Origin: AP-15 sp963747735
Lineage (GTDB): Bacteria > Pseudomonadota > Alphaproteobacteria > ATCC43930 > CGMCC-115725
Direction: 5' to 3'
Length of the DNA: 64,000 bases
Assembly (NCBI GenBank): GCA_963747735.1
Contig: CAVVGE010000008.1
Coordinates: 248,001 to 312,000, forward strand
In this document: one piece after another, positions 1 through 7,866 of the stretch
Position numbering within the stretch: position 1 is the stretch's first letter
Layout of the letters: every line of letters starts with the position of its first letter
Notes under the pieces: generated by a model
Database searches by the model: none
The model's input: the letters and a program-made list of their open reading frames with translations, nothing else
Told to the model about the DNA's origin: nothing
Translations under genes and position numbers: made by a program

Positions 1-15
1 CCGGGCCAGCGTGGA

Positions 16-240
16 GCCCAGCTCTTTTTGGCCCGCCTCTTTCCGGCCCGGCTCTTTCCGGCTCGGCTCTTTCTGGCCCAGCTCTTTCTGGTCTAGCTCT
101 TTTTGGCCCAGCTCTTTTTGGCCCAGCTCTTTTTGGCCCAGCTCTTTTTGGCTCGCCTCTTTCCGGCCCGGCTCTTTCCGGCCCAGCTCTTTTTGGCTTG
201 GCGCTTTCCGGCCCGGCTCTTTCTGGCGGGACGCCCTTTG
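16..240. repeat. 15-bp tandem repeat, about 15 units
   Basis: About fifteen head-to-tail 15-bp units with consensus GCCCRGCTCTTTYYG; the units at 106-150 are identical and the last one or two are degenerate. The array lies just past the 3' end of hisF. Because the unit is 15 bp, every frame gives a five-residue repeat. The plus-strand frame open from the window start to 334 reads as units such as ASFRP, GSFRP and SSFWP, which loosely resembles pentapeptide-repeat proteins (Ala, small residue, Phe/Leu, two variable residues). The alternative plus frame has a stop at 94-96. A real protein is possible but the left end is outside the window. Confidence 0.9.
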
Positions 241-261
241 GTCCGGTTCTTTTGCCACGTC

Positions 262-1020
262 TCACCCTCGCACCGGAATGCCGCAGGCGGTGAGCCGGGC
301 CTTGGCCTCGCCGATGCGGAACGTCCCGAAATGAAAGATCGAGGCGGCGAGCACCGCCGTGGCATGCCCGTCGCGAATGCCTTCGACCAGATGGTCGAGC
401 GTGCCCACCCCGCCCGATGCGATCACCGGCACCCGGACCGCATCGGCGACGGCGCGCGTCAGCGGTATGTCGAAGCCGGATTTGGTGCCGTCGCGGTCCA
501 TCGAGGTCAGCAGTATCTCGCCGGCACCATGATCGGTGAGCCGGCAGGCCCAGGCGACGGCGTCGATCCCGGCCGGGCGGCGCCCGCCATGGGTAAACAC
601 CTCCCATTGCCCCGGTTTTGCAGCCTTGGCGTCGATCGCGGCGACGATGCACTGGCTGCCGAATTTCTGCGCCGCCTCGCGCACGAAATCGGGCCGCGCG
701 ACAGCGGCGGTGTTGATCGACACCTTGTCGGCGCCAGCGAGCAGCAGCCGCCGAATATCCTCGACCGTGCGCACCCCGCCACCGACAGTCAGCGGCATAA
801 AGCATTCCTCGGCGGTGCGGCGGACCACGTCATAGAGCGTGTCGCGTCCTTCGTGGCTCGCGGTGATGTCGAGAAAGCACAGCTCGTCAGCGCCCTCGCG
901 ATCGTAGAAGCGGGCTTGCGCCACCGGGTCGCCGGCATCGACGAGATCGACGAAATTGACCCCTTTGACCACCCGCCCGCCGGCGACGTCGAGGCACGGG
1001 ATCACCCGCATCTTCAGCAT
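262..1020 (-). CDS. hisF: imidazole glycerol phosphate synthase cyclase subunit HisF
   Basis: HisF condenses PRFAR with ammonia supplied by HisH, giving imidazole glycerol phosphate and AICAR in cytoplasmic histidine synthesis. The 252-residue protein has the usual family length and (beta/alpha)8 sequence. It begins MLKMRVIPCLDVAGG, with the catalytic Asp at residue 11, and carries the phosphate-binding signatures LTVGGGVRT and VIASGGVGTLDH. Its start overlaps the end of hisA by 7 bp, so translation is probably coupled. It is the last gene of the hisB-hisH-GNAT-hisA-hisF operon seen here; the 15-bp repeat array follows it. Confidence 0.97.
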   Translation of the reverse strand: MLKMRVIPCLDVAGGRVVKGVNFVDLVDAGDPVAQARFYDREGADELCFLDITASHEGRDTLYDVVRRTAEECFMPLTVGGGVRTVEDIRRLLLAGADKVSINTAAVARPDFVREAAQKFGSQCIVAAIDAKAAKPGQWEVFTHGGRRPAGIDAVAWACRLTDHGAGEILLTSMDRDGTKSGFDIPLTRAVADAVRVPVIASGGVGTLDHLVEGIRDGHATAVLAASIFHFGTFRIGEAKARLTACGIPVRG

Positions 1021-1751
1021 CGCGGGGCCTCCGCCGCCAGACGCAGCGCCGCCGCCGGATCGATCCGGCCGTCATAGAGCGCACGCCCGCAAACCGCGCC
1101 GGCAATGCCGTCCTTCTCGTGCGCCTTGAGCGCAGCGATATCGGCGAGCGAGGCGATGCCGCCCGAGGCGATGACCGGGACCGCCGTCGCGCGGGCGAGC
1201 CCGGCTGCCGCCGCAGCGTCGATGCCGCCGAGCACGCCGTCGCGCGCGATGTCGGTGTGAACGATGGCGGCGATGCCGCAGTCTTCGAAACGGCGGGCGA
1301 GCTCGACAATCCCCAGCTCCGTCGTCTCGGCCCAGCCCTCGACCGCGACTTTTCCGTTGCGGGCATCGACGGCGACGGCGATCGCGCCCGAATGATCGGC
1401 GGCAGCGCCGCGCACGAGATCGGGGTCGCGCAGCGCCGCGGTGCCGAGCACCACCCGGTCGATCCCGAGATCGAGCCAGCGCTCGATCGCGGCCCGGTCG
1501 CGGATGCCGCCGCCGAGCTGGATCCGCAGCCCGACCGTGCGGCGGATCGCGGCGACCGCGGCACCATTGACCGAGCGGCCGGCAAAGGCGCCGTCGAGAT
1601 CGACGACATGCAGCCATTCGAACCCGGCCTCGGCGAAATGCCGCGCCTGCGCCGCGGGGTCGTTATTGAAGACCGTGGCACTCGCCATGTCGCCCTGCAC
1701 CAGGCGCACACATTTGCCGCCCTTCAGATCGATCGCCGGGTAGAGGATCAC
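1014..1751 (-). CDS. hisA: ProFAR isomerase HisA
   Basis: HisA isomerises ProFAR to PRFAR (fourth step of histidine synthesis). The 245-residue protein starts VILYPAIDLKGG, with the catalytic Asp at residue 8. It has IQLGGGIRD, the second catalytic Asp region HTDIARDG, and the phosphate loop VIASGGIAS. The start is GTG at 1751-1749: it gives the canonical N-terminus and forms a GTGA overlap with the stop codon of the upstream acetyltransferase gene. The reading frame is open well upstream, but that extension does not resemble HisA. Confidence 0.96.
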   Translation of the reverse strand: MILYPAIDLKGGKCVRLVQGDMASATVFNNDPAAQARHFAEAGFEWLHVVDLDGAFAGRSVNGAAVAAIRRTVGLRIQLGGGIRDRAAIERWLDLGIDRVVLGTAALRDPDLVRGAAADHSGAIAVAVDARNGKVAVEGWAETTELGIVELARRFEDCGIAAIVHTDIARDGVLGGIDAAAAAGLARATAVPVIASGGIASLADIAALKAHEKDGIAGAVCGRALYDGRIDPAAALRLAAEAPRC

Positions 1752-2296
1752 GGCGGCGCCGGCGCGGCGGCGAGCAGCTTGTAATAATAATGGCCGGGGA
1801 CAACGCGCCCCTCGACCCGGGCATAGACCGGATGCGTGCCCCAGCGCTGGTAGCCGAGGACTTCGTAGAGGCGGATCGCCGCCTGTTGCGTGGCGCGCAG
1901 ATCGAGGTTCAGCACGTCGAGCCCGATCTCGCGGGCGAGCCGCTCGATCTCGAGGACGATGCGCCGGCCGAGGCCGTGGCTGCGCGCCCAGGGTGCCACA
2001 AAGGCCCCGGTCAGCGTTCCGGCAAACGCCTGCGCCTCGTTGTTGCGCGGGGCTCGGCTCAGCTGCGCCGAGCCGGCGACGACGCCGTCGACGCGGCCGA
2101 CGACGAGCCGGCGCTCGGGCACCAGCAACACCCCTTTCCAATAATTTTCGAGCACCTGCCGCGGCGGCGGCTTGAGCCAGCCGAACCCGCCGCCCTCGGC
2201 GATCGCGCTCTCGGTCGCATCGCATAGATCATCGAGGTCGGTGCCCGAATACTTGACCAGATGCTCGACCGCAACCGTCGCGCCAAATTCGCTCAT
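1748..2296 (-). CDS. GNAT family N-acetyltransferase inside the his operon
   Basis: A 182-residue GNAT-type protein. The acetyl-CoA binding stretch is visible around AFVAPWARSHGLGRRIVLEI (variable position, then GLGRR), followed by LNLDLRATQQAAIRLYEVLG, typical of motif B. The end is WGTHPVYARVEG and GHYYYKLL. Its ATG forms an ATGA overlap with the hisH stop, and its TGA overlaps the hisA GTG, so it is embedded and probably translationally coupled in the operon. The substrate cannot be told from sequence. It is not a known histidine enzyme; the location suggests co-expression rather than a pathway step. Confidence 0.88.
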   Translation of the reverse strand: MSEFGATVAVEHLVKYSGTDLDDLCDATESAIAEGGGFGWLKPPPRQVLENYWKGVLLVPERRLVVGRVDGVVAGSAQLSRAPRNNEAQAFAGTLTGAFVAPWARSHGLGRRIVLEIERLAREIGLDVLNLDLRATQQAAIRLYEVLGYQRWGTHPVYARVEGRVVPGHYYYKLLAAAPAPP

Positions 2297-2934
2297 GGCC
2301 GCCACCGCAAGAAATTGCCGATCAGCCGCAGCCCCGCTGCTTGGCTTTTCTCCGGATGAAACTGGGTCCCGGCCAGATTGCCGCGGCCAACCATTGCGGT
2401 CAGCGGGCCGCCGTAATCGGCAACGGCCAAAAGGTCCGCGGACTCGCCGGGGCGCAGCTCGAAGCTGTGGACAAAATAGACATGCGTGCCCGCGCCGAGC
2501 CCGTCGAGCAGCGGATGCGCCGATTTCGGCTCGAGCTCGTTCCAGCCCATATGCGGGATCTTCAGCGTCGGATCGGCAGGCATGATCGCCGCGACCTCGC
2601 CGCCGATCCAGCCCAACCCCTCGACGGTCTCGAATTCCCGGCCGCGATCGGCCATCAGCTGCATGCCGACGCAGATGCCGAGAAACGGCCGGCCGCGCGC
2701 GATCACCGCTTCGACGAGCGCCGCTTCGAGGCCGGGAACCGCGGCAAGCCCGTGCCGGCAATCGGCAAAGGCGCCAACTCCGGGCAACACGACGCGGTCG
2801 GCGCGAGCGACCGTTTCCGGCGCGCTCGTGACGACGATCTCCGCGGCGATGCAGCCATCGGCGGCGGCGTGCGCGAAGGCCTTCGCCGCGGAGCGCAGAT
2901 TGCCCGAGCCGTAATCGACAATGGCGACGATCAT
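2293..2934 (-). CDS. hisH: imidazole glycerol phosphate synthase glutaminase subunit HisH
   Basis: Class I glutamine amidotransferase (213 residues) that supplies ammonia to HisF. It starts MIVAIVDYGSGNLRS, has the nucleophile loop GICVGMQLM containing the catalytic Cys, and the His/Glu pair in GTQFHPEKSQ near the C-terminus. PHMGWNEL and YFVHSFEL are family signatures. The start overlaps the hisB stop by 4 bp (ATGA), and the stop overlaps the acetyltransferase start the same way. Confidence 0.96.
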   Translation of the reverse strand: MIVAIVDYGSGNLRSAAKAFAHAAADGCIAAEIVVTSAPETVARADRVVLPGVGAFADCRHGLAAVPGLEAALVEAVIARGRPFLGICVGMQLMADRGREFETVEGLGWIGGEVAAIMPADPTLKIPHMGWNELEPKSAHPLLDGLGAGTHVYFVHSFELRPGESADLLAVADYGGPLTAMVGRGNLAGTQFHPEKSQAAGLRLIGNFLRWRP

Positions 2935-3539
2935 CCGAGGCTGCCGCCGAGGACCCCCTTGGTCGAGGGCACCGCATTCGCCCGCCGCGGGTCGATCTCG
3001 ACCGCTTGGCGCAATGCTCGGGCGAGGCCCTTGAAGCACGATTCGACAATGTGGTGGTTGTTCTCGCCATATAAATTCTCGACGTGCAAGGTGACGCCGG
3101 CCGATTGGGCAAAGGCCTGAAACCACTCCTTGAACAATTCGGTGTCCATCTCGCCGAGCTTGGGCCGGGTGAGCTGCACCTTCCAGACGAGGTAGGGCCG
3201 GTTCGAGGCGTCGAGGCTGACCCGCGTCAGGGTCTCGTCCATCGGCACCACGGCGTGCCCATAGCGGGCGATGCCGGCGCGGTTGCCGAGCGCTTTCGAC
3301 ACCGCCTCGCCGACGACATAGCCGGTATCCTCGGTGGTGTGGTGATAATCGATATGGAGGTCGCCCTTCGCGCAGAGCTCGATATCGACGAGGCTGTGCT
3401 TGGCTAATTGCTCGAGCATATGGTCGAGAAAACCGATCCCGGTTGCGATCTCGGCGGCACCGGTGCCGTCGAGATCGACGCGTCCGGCGATCCGCGTCTC
3501 CTTGGTGTTGCGCTCGACCCTCGCCTCCCGCACGGCCAT
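2931..3539 (-). CDS. hisB: imidazoleglycerol-phosphate dehydratase HisB
   Basis: IGPD dehydrates imidazole glycerol phosphate to imidazole acetol phosphate. About 202 residues, the monofunctional length. The metal-binding motifs are present: GFLDHMLEQLAKH, IDYHHTTED near the N-terminus and GENNHHIVESCFK near the C-terminus. First gene of the operon as seen here. The ATG at 3539 has GAGGAG only one base upstream. The in-frame GTG at 3533-3531 lies seven bases from the same GAGGAG and may be the real start, giving a protein two residues shorter. Confidence 0.94.
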   Translation of the reverse strand: MAVREARVERNTKETRIAGRVDLDGTGAAEIATGIGFLDHMLEQLAKHSLVDIELCAKGDLHIDYHHTTEDTGYVVGEAVSKALGNRAGIARYGHAVVPMDETLTRVSLDASNRPYLVWKVQLTRPKLGEMDTELFKEWFQAFAQSAGVTLHVENLYGENNHHIVESCFKGLARALRQAVEIDPRRANAVPSTKGVLGGSLG

Positions 3540-3600
3540 TCTCCTCGATCGCCGCATTGACGCGACACACCGCTTATTTAGCGACTCCGGCGCCGGCTCG

Positions 3601-3855
3601 CTACTGCCGGGCCGGCCCCTCGATCCGCTCGGCCACGCGGACGAGCAAGGAGAGCATTGCCGCCATGCGCTCTTCCTGAACGCCAAACCGTGCCTCCTGA
3701 GCGCTAAAGCGCGCCTCCAGCGCGCTAAAGCGTGCTTCCAGGGCTCCGAGGCGCTGTTCGAGGGCGCCGAGGCGCAGCTGGACATCGCGCAATTCGGCGG
3801 TGATCGCCAGCACCCGCGCGCCGAGCAGATCGAGACTGATCTTTTCTTCGCTCAC
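3601..3855 (-). CDS. small coiled-coil protein between hisB and hslV
   Basis: Predicted 84-residue protein starting at a GTG with GGAG seven bases upstream (VSEEKISLDLLGARV). Its middle consists of heptad-like repeats, LGALEQRLGALEARF and relatives, that predict a parallel coiled coil. The tail is VRVAERIEGPARQ. No catalytic motif is visible. The frame continues upstream to an ATG at 4002, but that part is low complexity and overlaps the hslV start, so the GTG is preferred. Function unknown; the his operon begins 62 bp downstream. Confidence 0.6.
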   Translation of the reverse strand: MSEEKISLDLLGARVLAITAELRDVQLRLGALEQRLGALEARFSALEARFSAQEARFGVQEERMAAMLSLLVRVAERIEGPARQ

Positions 3856-4000
3856 GCGCTTGCTCCATCGCTGGTCACGGTCCTCAGATGGCGTCGGACG
3901 ACTATAGGACCAAGAGCAGCCGCGACGGCTCGCGCTTGATCGCGGGTGGGACGGGCTTACATCTCTCTCGGTTGCGCGGCACGCTTTCCTCCAGGGGCGC

Positions 4001-4555
4001 ATGGCTCACTCCGGCGGCATGGTCTGGCACGGCACGACGATCCTTTGCGTGCGCAAAGGGGGGCAGGTCGTAGTCGCCGGCGATGGCCAGGTCACGATGG
4101 GCAACACCGTCGTCAAGTCGAATGCGCGCAAATTGCGGCGCTTGGCCGGCGGCTCGGTGATCGCCGGGTTTGCCGGCGCCACCGCCGATGCGATCGCGCT
4201 GTTCGAGCGGCTCGAGGCAAAGCTCGAGCAATATGCGACGCAATTGCCGCGCGCCTGCGTCGAGCTCGCCAAGGATTGGCGCACCGACCGCTATCTGCGC
4301 CGCCTCGAAGCGATGATGGCGGTCGCCGACAAGAGCGTCTCGCTGATCCTCTCCGGCACCGGCGACGTATTGGAGCCCGAGGACGGGATGATCGGCATCG
4401 GCTCGGGCGGCGGCTATGCGCTCGCTGCGGCGCGCGCGTTGATCGACCAGGATGGCCTCGACGCCGAAGGGGTGGCGCGCCGCGCGATGGCGATCGCCGC
4501 CGGAATCTGCATCTATACCAACGACAAGATCACCCTGGAAAAGATCGACTCCTGA
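4001..4555 (+). CDS. hslV: ATP-dependent protease peptidase subunit HslV
   Basis: Threonine protease subunit of the HslUV (ClpYQ) complex in the cytoplasm. 184 residues. After a short propeptide the mature N-terminal Thr is expected in WHGTTILCVRKGG; proteobacterial HslV has TT followed by I/V at this point. VVVAGDGQVTMG and GIGSGGGYALAAARAL are family signatures. The start at 4001 follows an AGGGGCGC stretch. An in-frame ATG at 4019 (MVWHGTT) is also possible. hslU follows after 5 bp. Confidence 0.95.
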   Translation: MAHSGGMVWHGTTILCVRKGGQVVVAGDGQVTMGNTVVKSNARKLRRLAGGSVIAGFAGATADAIALFERLEAKLEQYATQLPRACVELAKDWRTDRYLRRLEAMMAVADKSVSLILSGTGDVLEPEDGMIGIGSGGGYALAAARALIDQDGLDAEGVARRAMAIAAGICIYTNDKITLEKIDS

Positions 4556-4560
4556 CCCAG

Positions 4561-5886
4561 ATGCCGTCCTTCAGCCCGCGCGAGATCGTCTCCGAGCTCG
4601 ACCGCTTTATCATCGGCCAGCACGACGCCAAGCGCGCCGTCGCCATCGCCTTGCGCAACCGCTGGCGGCGCCAGCAGCTCACCCCCGAATTGCGCGAGGA
4701 GGTGTTGCCGAAGAACATCCTGATGATCGGACCCACGGGCTGCGGCAAGACCGAGATTTCGCGCCGGCTCGCCCGCCTGGCGCAGGCCCCTTTTGTCAAG
4801 GTCGAGGCGACCAAGTTCACCGAGGTCGGCTATGTCGGCCGCGATGTCGAGCAGATCGTGCGCGACCTTGTCGAGATCGCGATCTCGATGACCCGCGAGC
4901 GGCTGCGCAAGGAGGTCGAGCCCAAGGCGGAAATCGCCGCCGAGGAGCGCGTGCTCGATGCCCTCGTCGGCGCCTCGGCCAGCGCCGATACGCGCCAGAA
5001 ATTTAGAAAGCGTCTGCGCGAGGGGGAGCTCGACGACCGCGAGATCGAAATCACGGTGCAGGAGAGCGCCGCCGCCAGCCTGCCGACCTTCGAAATCCCC
5101 GGCATGCCGGGCGCGCAGATGGGCATGCTCAATCTCGGCGACATTTTCGGCAAGGCCTTCGGCGCCCGGTCAAAACCGAAAAAGATGACCGTCGCCGACA
5201 GCTACCAGCTGCTGATCGCCGAGGAGAGCGACAAGCTCCTGGACCAGGAAACCGTGGTGCGCGAGGCGATTGGTGCCGCCGAGCAGAACGGCATCGTCTT
5301 TATCGACGAGATCGACAAGATCAGCGGCCGTGGCGAGCGCGCCGGCGGCCATGGCGGCCCCGATGTCAGCCGCGAGGGGGTGCAGCGCGATTTGCTGCCG
5401 CTGATCGAGGGCACCACGGTCGCGACCAAGCACGGGGCCGTCAAGACCGACCATATCCTGTTTATCGCCTCGGGCGCCTTTCATCAGTCCAAGCCATCGG
5501 ACCTGCTGCCCGAATTGCAGGGCAGGCTGCCGATCCGTGTCGAATTGCAGGCGCTCGACCGCAGCGACTTCCGCCGCATCCTGGTCGAGCCCGAAGCGAG
5601 CCTGATCAAGCAGTACAAGGCCCTGCTCGCGACCGAGGGCGTGACCCTCGAATTCGACGAGGCGGCGATCGACGAGCTGGCGCTCTTGGCCGAAGAGATC
5701 AACGCCGCCGTGGAAAACATCGGCGCCCGCCGGCTGCACACGATTTTGGAGCGGCTCCTCGAAGAGATCAGCTTCACCGCCTCCGACCGCCCCGCCGGCA
5801 CCCTTTTCAACATCGACCGCGACTATGTCCGCGACCAGGTCGGCGAGCTCGCCAAAAACGCCGATTTGTCAAAATTCATTTTGTAG
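4561..5886 (+). CDS. hslU: HslUV protease ATPase subunit HslU
   Basis: AAA+ unfoldase that feeds substrates to HslV. 441 residues, the normal length. Domains: an N domain with FIIGQHDAKRAVAIALRNRW, Walker A GPTGCGKTEISRRL at about residue 57, the pore loop EVGYVGRDVEQIVRDL, the family-specific I domain, Walker B GIVFIDEIDKI, sensor and arginine-finger segment LPELQGRLPIRVEL, and a C-terminal end LSKFIL that docks into HslV. The start ATG at 4561 is five bases after the hslV stop, in one operon. Confidence 0.97.
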   Translation: MPSFSPREIVSELDRFIIGQHDAKRAVAIALRNRWRRQQLTPELREEVLPKNILMIGPTGCGKTEISRRLARLAQAPFVKVEATKFTEVGYVGRDVEQIVRDLVEIAISMTRERLRKEVEPKAEIAAEERVLDALVGASASADTRQKFRKRLREGELDDREIEITVQESAAASLPTFEIPGMPGAQMGMLNLGDIFGKAFGARSKPKKMTVADSYQLLIAEESDKLLDQETVVREAIGAAEQNGIVFIDEIDKISGRGERAGGHGGPDVSREGVQRDLLPLIEGTTVATKHGAVKTDHILFIASGAFHQSKPSDLLPELQGRLPIRVELQALDRSDFRRILVEPEASLIKQYKALLATEGVTLEFDEAAIDELALLAEEINAAVENIGARRLHTILERLLEEISFTASDRPAGTLFNIDRDYVRDQVGELAKNADLSKFIL

Positions 5887-6010
5887 AAACGTCAGGCTGT
5901 TTTAGGAGGCCGCCCTGATCTTTCCATCGGCGCGACCTCGCGGCGGCCGGGAACTGGTTCTCAGTGTCGGCTTCCGGAATCGGTTCCAGTCCGGCGAGGC
6001 AACCAACGCC

Positions 6011-6340
6011 TTGGCAGGCGGGTCGAAATCAAGTGAGGTGGCGGAGAAGACCCGTCCAGTGGAGGGTGACGGGCGAGACCGCGCCGCGGCAACGCCGCCG
6101 CTCGAAGACGAACCGCGCCCGGCTGCGGCGAGCAAGCCGCCGTCTGCCGCGCCGTCGGCGGTCGGGTTTGCCGCGCGGTGGCGGACGGCATCCTGGCCGG
6201 GACGGATTGGCCTGGTCTTGCTGTGGCCGGCGTTCATTGTTTGGCGACCGCCCCGGCTCAAACCCATTATGCTGGCCATTTGGCTGGTTTACTTATGCGC
6301 GGCGACCATCAACGGGCTGCTCACGAGCGTGCAGCGTTGA
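6011..6340 (+). CDS. hypothetical small membrane protein
   Basis: A 109-residue frame starting with TTG. The first half is hydrophilic and rich in Pro, Ala and Arg. The second half has two hydrophobic stretches, IGLVLLWPAFIVW and IMLAIWLVYLCAATI, which predict one hairpin or two short membrane segments. GAGG lies about eleven bases before the start, a weak signal. No family is recognised. It sits alone, convergent with the CinA-like gene. It may be real because the hydrophobic pattern is clean, but coding support is limited. Confidence 0.4.
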   Translation: MAGGSKSSEVAEKTRPVEGDGRDRAAATPPLEDEPRPAAASKPPSAAPSAVGFAARWRTASWPGRIGLVLLWPAFIVWRPPRLKPIMLAIWLVYLCAATINGLLTSVQR

Positions 6341-6422
6341 CGCCGTCGGCGCCGGATTTTTGTCGATTGGTCCGCCGCCGAGCGGCAAGCGCCCGGTCCG
6401 TGCCGCCGCCGCGGCTCGCGGG

Positions 6423-7694
6423 TCACACCCGCTCGTAGTCGCTGCGCTCGCTGATCGGGAGACCCTGGAGATAGCGGCGCAGGCAGTCGAGGCCGAGCTC
6501 GACGGCGCCGAGGCGCACCCATTCGCGACCGCCATAGATGCGCGCGCGCCGCGATTCGCCGCCGGTGGCCGAGGCGATCGCGAGATGGATGCTGCCGCCG
6601 AAATCGATGCGGTCGGGGCCGTCATCGACTTCGATCAGCACCGCGAGCGCATGGCTCGCCCCGGTCTCCGCGCGGGCGGCGCGAGCCACCGCCTCGGCGA
6701 TGTCGCAGCTGATCTCGCCTGAAATCAAGGCGCCGTCGAGGCCGAGGGCAGCGGCGATTTCGGCCGGATCGCGGGCGACGAGGCCACGGCGGAAGATCTT
6801 TTCGGCGCCGGGCAAATGGGCGAGACGCGCGGCGATCTGGCCGGCGGTATAGGTCTCGACCACGGCGAGCGACCCCTCCTGCCGGGCAAGCGCGTCCGAT
6901 ATCGTGCCTTCGAGCGTCTGGTCGTCTTCGCCGAGGATAAAATTTCCGAGCCGTTTTCGCACTTCGGCAACGACCGGCGCGAGCTTGCGGTCGATGTCGG
7001 CGCGGTCGCTGCCGCGCACCGTCAGCTTGGTTTCGATCTGCGGGTAATGGCTGCGAAAGCCGAGCTTGACCGCACCGCCCGGAACCAGCTCCTCGACCCC
7101 CGCGAGCAACGCATCGACATGCGACTCGCCGAGCCCATAGGAATGGAACCGCTTCAGATGAATGACACCCGGCGTCCCGGCGCGCGTCAGGATGCGCGGG
7201 ACCACCTGCTCTTCGAGCATGCGGAAAAGCTCGCGCGGCACGCCGGGGGTAAAGAAAAACCGCGCCTTGCCGATATCGAGGGCAAAGCCGCAGGCGGTGC
7301 CGATCGGGTTGTCGATGATCTCGGCGGTCGCCGGCAGCATCGCCTGCTTTTTGTTGTTCGGCGACATGACCCGGTTGCGCCGCCGAAAGAAGTCCTCCAT
7401 GCGCTGGAGCCAATCCTCGTTCAGCACCAGCTCGGTGCCGGCAGCGCGTGCCGCGATCTCTTGCGACAAATCATCGATGGTCGGGCCGAGCCCGCCATTG
7501 ACGATGACCGCGTCGGCGCGCTCGCCCGCCATCCGGAACGCCGCCAGCAATTCTTCGCGGTCGTCACCGACGATCGTGCCCCGCGCCACCGACAGCCCGA
7601 AATCCTCAAGCTTTTGGCTCATATAGCTGAAATTGGTGTTGACGATCTTGCCGGTCAGCACCTCGTCGCCGGTGCAGATGATCTCGATGCGCAT
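6423..7694 (-). CDS. CinA-like protein (MoCF-type N-terminal domain plus degenerate amidase domain)
   Basis: 423 residues with the two-domain CinA layout. The N-terminal MoaB/MogA-like domain starts MRIEIICTGDEVLTGKIVNTN and has VIVNGGLGPTIDD and FFFTPGVPREL. The C-terminal domain corresponds to the nicotinamide-nucleotide deamidase (PncC). The family's ESCTGG signature is replaced here by VVETYTAGQIAARL, so the Ser-Cys expected at the active site is missing. By family knowledge some CinA paralogues lack deamidase activity; this looks like one of them. The role is therefore uncertain. It stands alone, with a short 8-bp repeat behind its start. Confidence 0.85.
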   Translation of the reverse strand: MRIEIICTGDEVLTGKIVNTNFSYMSQKLEDFGLSVARGTIVGDDREELLAAFRMAGERADAVIVNGGLGPTIDDLSQEIAARAAGTELVLNEDWLQRMEDFFRRRNRVMSPNNKKQAMLPATAEIIDNPIGTACGFALDIGKARFFFTPGVPRELFRMLEEQVVPRILTRAGTPGVIHLKRFHSYGLGESHVDALLAGVEELVPGGAVKLGFRSHYPQIETKLTVRGSDRADIDRKLAPVVAEVRKRLGNFILGEDDQTLEGTISDALARQEGSLAVVETYTAGQIAARLAHLPGAEKIFRRGLVARDPAEIAAALGLDGALISGEISCDIAEAVARAARAETGASHALAVLIEVDDGPDRIDFGGSIHLAIASATGGESRRARIYGGREWVRLGAVELGLDCLRRYLQGLPISERSDYERV

Positions 7695-7810
7695 GCGCCT
7701 GTTCTCGTCCCGTAGGCCCGCAGGCGCGGCAATCGCGCCGGTCGAGCTGGTGGCGAGAGCATACGATCAACCGCGCCGCGGCGGCAGCGGCGTTCTGCGG
7801 CGAATATTAG

Positions 7811-7834
7811 GGATTGAGGGATTGAGGGATTGAG
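7811..7834. repeat. 8-bp tandem repeat, three units
   Basis: Three exact copies of GGATTGAG head to tail, in the non-coding gap between the CinA-like gene and the stress-protein locus. No known function; it looks like replication slippage. Confidence 0.85.
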
Positions 7835-7866
7835 GCGAGCAGAAGAGGACGGTCCCCAGCGGCCGC

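Noticed and set aside
93..365. Lys/Trp/Ser-rich minus-strand frame resembling a histone-H1-like tail (AKKSW units)
   Set aside because: It arises from the 15-bp repeat, which is read in all frames. The frame overlaps hisF and is closed by a stop inside the array.
103..1077. Plus-strand frame of 324 codons antisense to hisF
   Set aside because: Most of it is the reverse of hisF; only the repeat at its left end is unusual.
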